A stretch of 5,510 nt of DNA, from positions 1 through 5,510 of the forward strand of contig JAKDKP010000196.1 in the NCBI GenBank assembly GCA_030453285.1. The letters run 5' to 3'. The translations under genes and the position numbers were made by a program. The stretch's first letter is position 1. Every line of letters starts with the position of its first letter. The notes under the pieces were generated by a model. The model was not told the DNA's origin, ran no database searches, and worked only from the letters and a program-made list of their open reading frames with translations. The stretch is from Propionibacteriales bacterium. Lineage in GTDB: Bacteria; Actinomycetota; Actinomycetes; Propionibacteriales; Propionibacteriaceae. Shown one piece after another: positions 1-5,111 of this stretch.

Positions 1-22
1 GGTGCCTCTGGGACGGCCATGC

Positions 23-238
23 TCAGACTTGCTCGGGTTCGTCACCCTCGCCGAGGAGCCGGCGCGGGCCGGTGCCGGTGGCGGCGAGGCGGTCGTCCAG
101 GTTGGCCAGCACGCACCGGTCGATGGACAGACAGCCACAGCCGACGCAGTCGGTGAACTGAGGCCAGCAGGGTCGGCAAGGTCAACACGCCCAGTCCGAC
201 CCACTCTCTGCGTCCGGCACGCGCCGATGTCGTTGGGT
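23..238 (-). pseudogene. soxR: Remnant of a SoxR-type redox-sensing MerR-family activator (C-terminal part only)
   Basis: Reading the minus strand to a TGA at 25-23 gives a short C-terminal region with CVGCGCLSIDRC (codons 148 to 113). This is the C-x2-C-x-C-x5-C ligand set that holds the [2Fe-2S] cluster of SoxR. It is followed by a tail (LANLDDRLAATGTGPRRLL) matching the SoxR family ending. Upstream, the same frame has stops at 184-182 and 241-239. Between them is a stretch ending VPDAESGSDWA that resembles the LPDGRTPT-x-DW segment preceding the dimerisation helix in the family. From that Trp to the first cluster Cys there are only about 14 codons, against about 27 in E. coli SoxR as I remember it, so part of the helix appears deleted. 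No ATG, GTG or TTG lies in frame between the second stop and the cysteines. No N-terminal MerR helix-turn-helix is present before the neighbouring gene ends at 310. I infer a decayed, truncated gene; a sequencing error alone would not explain the missing N-terminus. Confidence 0.72.
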
Positions 239-309
239 TCATGACGTCGACGGTAGAACCTCACCATTGGTTGGGGCCAAGTCCTTCGCTCACCTCGGAC
301 GCCCCCGCG

Positions 310-1023
310 TCACACCTCGGTGACGGCGAAACTCACGACATCGACCTCGTCGGCCTGTGCCAGGCCGGGATAGTGCCGATCGAGGGCTCGACGCAGTTCC
401 GCATGATCGGCAAAGCCGTCCCGCTGGGCATCGCTGTTGTCCAGCTCGGCCAGGGTCACGGTACGAACGGCCGTCACCTCGGCCGCCAGGACCGTCTCGC
501 CGGACTCCTTCTCGAACACCAGCTCCGCCGGGCCGGGGCGGAAGGGGTCATCGACCCGAATCGTCTGCTGCTTCGAACCACCCCGGACCTTCGACTCGTA
601 GCCCTCCCACAGGTGGATCCGTTGCGGTGCCTCGAGACCGCGCCAGTCGTACGCGAAGGGAAGGAGGTCTCGTACGGGCATCGCGACCAAGCCGTTCTCG
701 GTACGGATGACGCATTCGATCGCTGAGTCCAGATCAAACAGGACCTGGCGGCACTTGCCGCAGGGTGCAATCACCTGCCCCGTTGGGCCGTACGCGGCGA
801 CAACCGTCTTGATCTGGTCATCGGGGCGAGAGGCGGCGTGGTTGGCCAGCGCACTCACCTCGCCGCAGGGGCCGCCGAGGAAGTGGTAGGAGTTGAGCCC
901 CAGGACCGTCGCTCCCGATGCTGTCCGCAGGGCCGCCGCCACCGTGTGGTCAGCCCCGTCATCCCACCGGGTCGCATGCTCGATCGCAGCGTGGACCAGG
1001 CCCCGTTCATCAGAAGTGATCAT
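310..1023 (-). CDS. Blasticidin-S-deaminase-like cytidine deaminase fused to a YqfB-type ASCH domain
   Basis: This 237-residue cytosolic protein has two domains. Residues 1 to about 135 are a zinc cytidine-deaminase fold. NSYHFLGGPCGE supplies the zinc ligand C53 and the catalytic E55, and APCGKCRQVL supplies C88 and C91. These flanks, and the later RDLLPFAYDW, resemble fungal blasticidin-S deaminase (NVYHFTGGPCAE, SPCGRCRQVL, RELLPSGYVW from memory) more than housekeeping Cdd. Residues from about 138 to the end form an ASCH domain: the K-x-x-T-I-R motif (K151, T154, R156), a beta-rich core, then LRRALDRHYPG and a final hydrophobic strand. E. coli YqfB of this family hydrolyses N4-acetylcytidine; its reported Lys and Thr have the same spacing. 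The residue aligned with its proposed Glu is Asp here (D202). ATG 1023 was chosen because GAGG lies 7 nt upstream and homology begins there; the longer open frame has no supporting site. The substrate is unknown; hydrolytic deamination of a cytosine nucleoside or nucleoside antibiotic is the best guess. Confidence 0.9.
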   Translation of the reverse strand: MITSDERGLVHAAIEHATRWDDGADHTVAAALRTASGATVLGLNSYHFLGGPCGEVSALANHAASRPDDQIKTVVAAYGPTGQVIAPCGKCRQVLFDLDSAIECVIRTENGLVAMPVRDLLPFAYDWRGLEAPQRIHLWEGYESKVRGGSKQQTIRVDDPFRPGPAELVFEKESGETVLAAEVTAVRTVTLAELDNSDAQRDGFADHAELRRALDRHYPGLAQADEVDVVSFAVTEV

Positions 1024-1115
1024 GGTCCATCCTCGCACCAGGAGGATCGGAAAGTCTGTCACGGCACGGCAGAGGCGCAGAGCGTGATCATTCACCTCAG
1101 CATCAGTGAACGACA

Positions 1116-1140
1116 GTTGATCATGTATTCCATGATCAAC
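1116..1140. promoter_or_regulatory. Perfect 10-bp inverted repeat upstream of the deaminase gene (candidate operator)
   Basis: GTTGATCATG (1116-1125) and CATGATCAAC (1131-1140) are exact reverse complements separated by TATTC. The site is in the 175-bp non-coding gap between the deaminase start (1023) and the tetR stop (1199), about 93 bp upstream of the deaminase ATG. On the minus strand an AATACAT stretch in the spacer could be a weak -10 element, but no convincing -35 was seen. A dimeric regulator site is more likely than a terminator because the arms are AT-rich and there is no T tract. Which protein would bind is not evident; the sequence is unlike the repeat at 1910-1936. Confidence 0.5.
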
Positions 1141-1180
1141 AGATCTGGCAGTGGGTCTGGCCGCTGGACGTGCATTGATG

Positions 1181-1195
1181 CCTGGGGCTCCCAGG
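1181..1195 (-). terminator. Short hairpin just after the tetR stop (possible terminator)
   Basis: CCTGGG (1181-1186) and CCCAGG (1190-1195) form a 6-bp GC-rich stem with a GCT loop, starting 3 nt past the tetR stop codon. No T-rich run follows on the minus strand (CATCAATGC), so it is at best a weak, U-tract-poor terminator or an mRNA 3' end stabiliser. Confidence 0.3.
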
Positions 1196-1198
1196 AGA

Positions 1199-1867
1199 TC
1201 AGGGCTGGTGTCCTCGAACGAACAGACGGACTCCACTGGCGACCCACCCTCGGCGATCCGCAGCCGACAAGCTGGTGCCCGGCGGGCCGGGGATGACGGC
1301 CACGAGCGCAGAGAAGTGGACTGCTGCCTGCTCACTGTCGGGGATGCGCAGCAGCCCCGCCTTGCCCCAATCGGCAAAGAGAGCCGCCTGTTCGGCCCTG
1401 ACCCTGCCCGGCCCGGACCGCCACCACTCGGCGATGACCTGCTCGCCCACGTGACCAGCTTCGGCCTGCACCTGGCTGATCAGTGCCCGGTGCTCGATCG
1501 CATGCGGGATGCCTGCCAGCCATGCGCCGCGGTCGTCCAACCATTCCGTCGCGAACGCCAGCAGCGCCGCCTCCACCTGACCGGCAGCGGTGACAGGCGC
1601 CAGGTGTGTGGCGATCAGCGCAATCTCGGCATCGGCAATCTGGCCCGCGGAGTGGTTGATCACAGCAGCGAACAGGCTCGCCTTGTCGGCGAAGTGCTTG
1701 TAGATCGTACGGGTGGAGACACCTGAGGCAGCGGCGATGGCATCGATGCTGGCACGCGCGTACCCGTCACGCGCGAACACGGTCCGCCCTCCCGCCATGA
1801 TCGCCTGCTGCTTCTCCGGCCGCAGCCGCCCTGGCGCCTGCTCGGATGCTCCCGCTGCGCGCTTCAT
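1199..1867 (-). CDS. TetR/AcrR-family transcriptional repressor
   Basis: This 222-residue cytoplasmic regulator has a typical N-terminal TetR DNA-binding domain at about residues 17-66. An amphipathic first helix (RPEKQQAIMAGGRTVFARDGY) leads into the helix-turn-helix, SIDAIAAASGVSTRTIYKHF, and then DKASLFAAV. The rest (about 75-222) is an all-helical ligand and dimerisation domain. Its EAGHVGEQVIAEWW and the later AVHFSALV segments recall the AefR-like TetR C-terminal family, a loose match made by eye. ATG 1867 is preferred over the ATG at 1921 because GGAGGAGA lies about 6 nt before it, and the upstream extension would cover the palindromic operator. The gene is divergent from the flavoprotein/MFS operon across 86 bp containing a perfect inverted repeat, the standard layout for a repressor controlling itself and an efflux operon. 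The inducer is unknown. Regulation of the nearby deaminase is possible, but the operator sequence is not repeated there. Confidence 0.92.
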   Translation of the reverse strand: MKRAAGASEQAPGRLRPEKQQAIMAGGRTVFARDGYARASIDAIAAASGVSTRTIYKHFADKASLFAAVINHSAGQIADAEIALIATHLAPVTAAGQVEAALLAFATEWLDDRGAWLAGIPHAIEHRALISQVQAEAGHVGEQVIAEWWRSGPGRVRAEQAALFADWGKAGLLRIPDSEQAAVHFSALVAVIPGPPGTSLSAADRRGWVASGVRLFVRGHQP

Positions 1868-1883
1868 CGATCGTCTCCTCCAC

Positions 1884-1911
1884 TTGCCGCTTGCATGGTC
1901 GAGAATAACAT
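1884..1911 (+). promoter_or_regulatory. Possible promoter for the flavoprotein/MFS operon
   Basis: TTGCCG (1884-1889) and TAACAT (1906-1911) are separated by 16 bp and would place transcription start near 1918, inside the inverted repeat at 1910-1936. A repressor bound there would cover the -10 region and start site. The match to consensus is partial and was judged by eye; other starts within this AT-rich stretch are possible. Confidence 0.35.
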
Positions 1912-1936
1912 GTAAAGTCATCGTTGTACTTTACAT
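1910..1936. promoter_or_regulatory. Perfect 9-bp inverted repeat: candidate TetR operator
   Basis: ATGTAAAGT (1910-1918) and ACTTTACAT (1928-1936) are exact reverse complements with a 9-nt spacer. The site is in the most AT-rich part of the divergent region between the tetR start (1867) and the flavoprotein start (1954). Its position fits dual control: repression of the rightward operon and autoregulation of tetR. The arms spaced 18 bp centre to centre suit one or two TetR dimers. The sequence shows the repeat directly; binding by the neighbouring TetR is inferred from layout. Confidence 0.7.
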
Positions 1937-1953
1937 CTACCCTGGAGGTCTCC

Positions 1954-2565
1954 ATGACCCGCATCGCGATCATCGTTGGCAGCACCCGTACCCACCGGCG
2001 CGGCAAGGCCGTCGCCGACTGGACTCTCGAGTCGGCCAGACAAGCAGCCCCCCAGGGGGTCGACTTCGAGCTGGTCGACCTCGACGATTTCGCCCTACCA
2101 GTCCTCGACGAGCCGGCCCCGAGCGCCTGGGGCAGCTACGCCCACGAGCACACCAGACGCTGGTCGGCGGCGATCGCCTCGTACGACGGGTTCGTGTTCG
2201 TCACCGCGGAGTACAACCACGGCGTCCCTGGTCCGCTGAAGAACGCCATCGACTTCCTCTACGACGAGTGGCACAACAAGGCCGCTGGGTTCGTGAGCTA
2301 CGGGGTCAACGGCGGCGTGCGTGCGGTGGAACAGCTCCGACAGATCGCCGGCGAGTTGCGGCTCGCCGACGTCGGCGCCCAGGTTGCCCTGAACACCTAC
2401 ACCGACTTCGATTACACCGGCATCGACATCACCGAGCCAACCGTGACCGGCAGGTTCGCCCCGGACGACCGGCACACCGACGACGTGGCGAAGCTCGTGG
2501 ACGAGGTCACCGTGTGGAGCCGCGCGCTGGCACCGATCCGTACACCCGGCCGCGATCAGCGATGA
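1954..2565 (+). CDS. NADPH-dependent FMN reductase family flavoprotein
   Basis: This 203-residue cytosolic oxidoreductase has a flavodoxin-like fold (FMN_red family: chromate, quinone and azo reductases). The N-terminal strand-loop RIAIIVGSTRTHRRGK (residues 3-18) contains the GSTR phosphate-binding loop for FMN. TAEYNHGVPGPLKNAIDFL (84-102) is the hallmark E-Y-N-x(3)-P-x(2)-LKNAID segment that lies at the flavin ring and dimer interface. A following VSYGVNGGVRA (114-124) is the expected third flavin-contact loop. The length is close to the family norm of about 180-200. ATG 1954 has GGAGG 5 nt upstream; the in-frame ATG at 1924 would begin inside the candidate operator. The stop codon overlaps the start of the MFS gene (ATGA at 2562-2565), so the two are one operon under the divergent TetR. 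The substrate cannot be read from sequence; two-electron reduction of quinones or electrophilic drugs using NAD(P)H is typical. Confidence 0.92.
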   Translation: MTRIAIIVGSTRTHRRGKAVADWTLESARQAAPQGVDFELVDLDDFALPVLDEPAPSAWGSYAHEHTRRWSAAIASYDGFVFVTAEYNHGVPGPLKNAIDFLYDEWHNKAAGFVSYGVNGGVRAVEQLRQIAGELRLADVGAQVALNTYTDFDYTGIDITEPTVTGRFAPDDRHTDDVAKLVDEVTVWSRALAPIRTPGRDQR

Positions 2566-4325
2566 GCCCCCACCACGAACGGCTCGCGCCGGATCCGGCA
2601 TTGACGGCCCCCAGGAGGACCGACGACGGGGCCGAGGATGCGCGTCGTGCCACCGAACCCTGCTCGCCGTCCCGCTCGGACGTGGCGACCCTGGTGGTGA
2701 TCTTGATGGGATTCCTCGCCCTGCCGATGTCGATGTCCGGTGCGAGCGTGGCCATCCCACGGCTCGGAGCCGACCTGGACGCCGGAGGTTCTGCCGCCCA
2801 GTGGGTCGTCACCGGCTACTTCCTGACCGCGTCTGCTCTGATGCTGGTCGCTGGTTCCTTGGCCGACGTGCTGGGCCGACGACGGATCTATCGCCTGGGG
2901 ACCATCGCCTATGCCGCCGGGAGCCTCGCCGCCGCGCTGGCGCCAAGCATCGGGATGCTGCTGGCGGCGCGGGTGCTCACCGGCGTCGGCGCTGCCGGGG
3001 TGATGGCGTCGGGCGGCGCCATCCTGGCCGCGACCTTCAACGGGATCGTACGAACGCGTGCGTTCGCCGCGATGGGCGCCACAGCAGGGCTCGGGCTGGC
3101 CCTCGGTCCGTCGGTTTCTGGTTGGATCATCGGTGGACTGGGCTGGCGCCTGAGCTTCGGTCTGTTCATGATCGCCGGCCTCGTGCTGCTCATCGGGACC
3201 TGCTTCGTACGAGAGACGCGGGCCGAGGCTCGTCCCCACCTTGACCTGCCCGGAGCCGGACTCCTGGCAGCGGGACTGGCCGGCCTCATGCTGGCCGTGT
3301 CGCAGGGACCGTCGCGCGGGTGGTCCGACCCGCTCGTCCTCGGTGCGGGGATCGCGGGATTGGTCAGCCTGGGAGCTCTGGTGCCTGCTGAACGTCGCGC
3401 CATCACCCCCATCCTGGACCTGGATCTGCTGCGACGCCGACGGTTCATGGGATGGCTCCTGGCCGCCACCACGATGGCCTTCGGCTACGGCGGGGTGCTG
3501 GCATTCCTGCCCAGCTATCTGCAGTCGCCCGCCGGCTTCACCACCAGCACCACCGGGTTGATCATGCTCCTGCCGACCCTGCCCATGGTGCTGTTGCCAC
3601 CGGTGGCAGCTCGCTTGATCAACAAGGGGATCAGTCCCGCCGTATTGATCACTGGCGCACTGCTCGTGATCTCCGGAGGGAACGTATGGCTCAGTGTGCT
3701 CACCCCTGACGTCACCATCGGTGTCCTCGTTGGGCCGCTGCTGATGGTCGGGGCCGGAGTCGGCCTGGCCGCGGGGATCGTCGACTCCCAGGCGATGAAC
3801 CAGATCGACATCGACCGCGCCGGAACCGCGGCCGGCATGCTGAACACCGTCCGCAGTGGAGCCAACGCTCTGGTCCTGGCGCTGTTCGGCGCAGCCTTGC
3901 TCGCCCTGCTCACGACCGTCCTCGGATCGGCAGAGCTGGCCGGCCAGGTGGCCACCGGGAACATCCCCGGTTCGGACGGCACGCTGGCCAATCACCTGAC
4001 CGATGCCTGGCGCGTCACCCTCTGCGGCGTGGCCGCCCTGTGCGCCGCAGCGGCCGTCGCCGTGGGCCTCCTCGTCAGGGGCCCGGGGGAGCAGCGTCCT
4101 GAACACCCACCCGATTCGACGACTCTCCTCATCAGACCACGTAGTCGCGGCACGTTCCCGGCCCTGTGCAGCGAGTGGTCACTGCGAGCCCATCGGCAGC
4201 GCCTCGGCTGCCCTCCGAATGACCACTCGATGCCGCTCACGCTGGGCCAGACCTCGATCGCTCAGGAGTCGAGCCGGGTCAGGATCGACTGGACGATGGG
4301 TCGGGTCAGGCGCTCGTTGAGGTAG
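2562..4325 (+). CDS. DHA2-type MFS drug exporter (14 helices), with a doubtful C-terminal extension
   Basis: This inner-membrane transporter of the major facilitator superfamily probably exports small toxic molecules by proton antiport. About 14 hydrophobic segments can be placed between residues 41 and 505, as in the DHA2 (EmrB/QacA) group. Motif A, GSLADVLGRRRIYRLG (98-113), lies in the loop after helix 2. Motif C, characteristic of antiporters, is ALGPSVSGWI (180-189) in helix 5. Residues 1-40 are a charged cytoplasmic leader. The start ATG overlaps the upstream stop as ATGA with no good ribosome site, implying translational coupling. The open frame is 587 residues, but after the last helix it continues for about 80 residues with no recognisable motif and overlaps the convergent lipoprotein gene by 64 bp. 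Of 40 codons after 4100, 13 end in A/T, against 5 of the 40 before. One extra G in the run 4085-4089 would end the protein at TGA 4100-4102 with 513 residues, the usual size. I therefore trust residues 1 to about 508 only. Confidence 0.9.
   Translation: MSPHHERLAPDPALTAPRRTDDGAEDARRATEPCSPSRSDVATLVVILMGFLALPMSMSGASVAIPRLGADLDAGGSAAQWVVTGYFLTASALMLVAGSLADVLGRRRIYRLGTIAYAAGSLAAALAPSIGMLLAARVLTGVGAAGVMASGGAILAATFNGIVRTRAFAAMGATAGLGLALGPSVSGWIIGGLGWRLSFGLFMIAGLVLLIGTCFVRETRAEARPHLDLPGAGLLAAGLAGLMLAVSQGPSRGWSDPLVLGAGIAGLVSLGALVPAERRAITPILDLDLLRRRRFMGWLLAATTMAFGYGGVLAFLPSYLQSPAGFTTSTTGLIMLLPTLPMVLLPPVAARLINKGISPAVLITGALLVISGGNVWLSVLTPDVTIGVLVGPLLMVGAGVGLAAGIVDSQAMNQIDIDRAGTAAGMLNTVRSGANALVLALFGAALLALLTTVLGSAELAGQVATGNIPGSDGTLANHLTDAWRVTLCGVAALCAAAAVAVGLLVRGPGEQRPEHPPDSTTLLIRPRSRGTFPALCSEWSLRAHRQRLGCPPNDHSMPLTLGQTSIAQESSRVRIDWTMGRVRRSLR
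4172..4229. terminator. Nested inverted repeats between convergent genes (probable bidirectional terminator)
   Basis: An outer perfect 10-bp repeat, CGAGTGGTCA (4172-4181) and TGACCACTCG (4220-4229), encloses an inner 6-bp stem, GGCAGC (4195-4200) and GCTGCC (4207-4212), with loop GCCTCG. It starts 33 nt past the lipoprotein stop (minus strand) and about 70 nt past the alternative MFS stop at 4102. There is no T tract on either side, which is common in high-GC actinobacteria. As annotated, the structure falls inside the doubtful MFS extension, which is a further reason to doubt that extension. Confidence 0.5.
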
Positions 4326-4999
4326 TCCTCGCGCGGCTGGACGTCGGGCTTGTCGGTGGTGAAGGAACGGACCTCGCCGCCATCGTCATAGCGACTCGGG
4401 TCCTTCAGGCTCTTGCCGTGGTGGGGCAGTTGAAGTGTCAGGCGGAAGTGCAGCCGCCCGGAAGCGTCGACACAGCGAATCCCGTCAGCGGCATCCCCAC
4501 AGGTCCCACCCTTGACCTTGAACTTCGTGGTCTGGGCCCGGTCGACGTTGTTGGTCACGAACTCCTTCGAACCGGCGGCAACCACGGTGATGTCGAGCGT
4601 TCCCGGGTTCTGTTCGAGGAATCCGATGCCGATGGTGAACTTCTTCGTGCACCTGGCCTCCGGAACGGAGATCGTGCCCCCGGGCACCTTGGTCAGATCG
4701 GGTTGGACGACCTCGTACTCCGCCGCCTCCGGCGTCGACTCGATCTTCTGAATCTGCGGCAGGAGTGCGGTGAGCGTGTCGTCGGTCACCAACTCACAGG
4801 CCGACGGCCACTTCGTGAACGCCCCGTACGGGTCGAGGTCGCGATCCAGCGAGATGGCTAGACCGAGGTCATCGGGAAGGTCACCGATCACCACCGCGGG
4901 CGTCTGCTTCGACGAGGAACAGCTCACCAGCAGAACACTGAGGAAGAGCACGGCCAACAGGGTGGCGGCGCGACGCGAGGCGCAGGACACGATGATCAT
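4262..4999 (-). CDS. Secreted lipoprotein, DUF3558-like
   Basis: This 245-residue protein is predicted to be exported and anchored in the outer leaflet of the membrane. A basic n-region (R9, R10) and the hydrophobic stretch AATLLAVLFLSVLLVS lead to a lipobox, LVSC, with lipidation at C27, then a Ser-rich linker. The mature domain has four cysteines: C68 in WPSACELVTDDTLTALL, C117 in EARCTKKF, and C167 and C176 nine residues apart. The first segment resembles the conserved start of DUF3558 lipoproteins (P-C-x-L-L-T-x2-x-L), and the cysteines could form two disulphides. The family match is made by eye and no molecular function is established. ATG 4999 is chosen because GAGGA lies 8 nt before it; the in-frame GTG at 5020 lacks a ribosome site. 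The gene follows corA on the same strand with a hairpin between, so it is probably transcribed separately. It converges with the MFS gene. Confidence 0.85.
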   Translation of the reverse strand: MIIVSCASRRAATLLAVLFLSVLLVSCSSSKQTPAVVIGDLPDDLGLAISLDRDLDPYGAFTKWPSACELVTDDTLTALLPQIQKIESTPEAAEYEVVQPDLTKVPGGTISVPEARCTKKFTIGIGFLEQNPGTLDITVVAAGSKEFVTNNVDRAQTTKFKVKGGTCGDAADGIRCVDASGRLHFRLTLQLPHHGKSLKDPSRYDDGGEVRSFTTDKPDVQPREDYLNERLTRPIVQSILTRLDS

Positions 5000-5031
5000 C
5001 GTGCCACTCCTCGGGTGCACGGAACGACGAT

Positions 5032-5059
5032 GGCGGGTGGCTCTGCGGGGCCACCCGCC
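5032..5059 (-). terminator. Strong GC hairpin downstream of corA
   Basis: GGCGGGTGGC (5032-5041) and GCCACCCGCC (5050-5059) are perfect 10-bp complements around an 8-nt loop, 52 nt after the corA stop on the minus strand. The following bases (ATCGTCGTTCC) are only mildly T-rich. It most likely ends the corA transcript. Since it also lies 32 nt before the lipoprotein ATG, it could alternatively sit in that gene's 5' leader if transcription reads through. Confidence 0.6.
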
Positions 5060-5111
5060 GCATGACGGCGTACGGGTTGATCAAGTCCCCAGCGATCAGG
5101 GGGCTCACGGT

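Noticed and set aside
1..20. Possible start of another minus-strand gene (ATG at 20-18) just after the soxR remnant
   Set aside because: Only six codons are visible and no clear ribosome site precedes it, so it cannot be supported within this window.
245..309. Gap between the soxR remnant and the deaminase stop, checked for a terminator or insertion-sequence end
   Set aside because: Only 4-bp stems (TTGG/CCAA) were found; there is no target duplication or terminal repeat.
241..726. Long open frame on the plus strand opposite the deaminase gene (also 838-1296 and 1151-1726)
   Set aside because: These are antisense shadows of the high-GC genes; they show no family motifs and lack convincing ribosome sites.
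1024..1377. 118-residue N-terminal extension of the deaminase frame
   Set aside because: It lacks recognisable domain content, overlaps the tetR gene and the palindrome at 1116-1140, and the ATG at 1023 has a ribosome site and matches the family start.
1713..2561. Upstream extension of the MFS frame through the flavoprotein gene
   Set aside because: It is composed of low-complexity Arg/Pro-rich residues typical of an out-of-frame reading of a high-GC gene; the real start is the ATGA overlap at 2562.
2556..4106. 516-residue minus-strand open frame opposite the MFS gene
   Set aside because: It is Gln/Gly/Arg/His-rich with no hydrophobic core or motif, a typical shadow of a membrane protein gene; the plus-strand MFS motifs are unambiguous.
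5087..5102. CCCC...GGGG mini-hairpin after the corA stop
   Set aside because: It has only a 4-bp stem with an 8-nt loop; the 10-bp hairpin at 5032-5059 is a far better terminator candidate.
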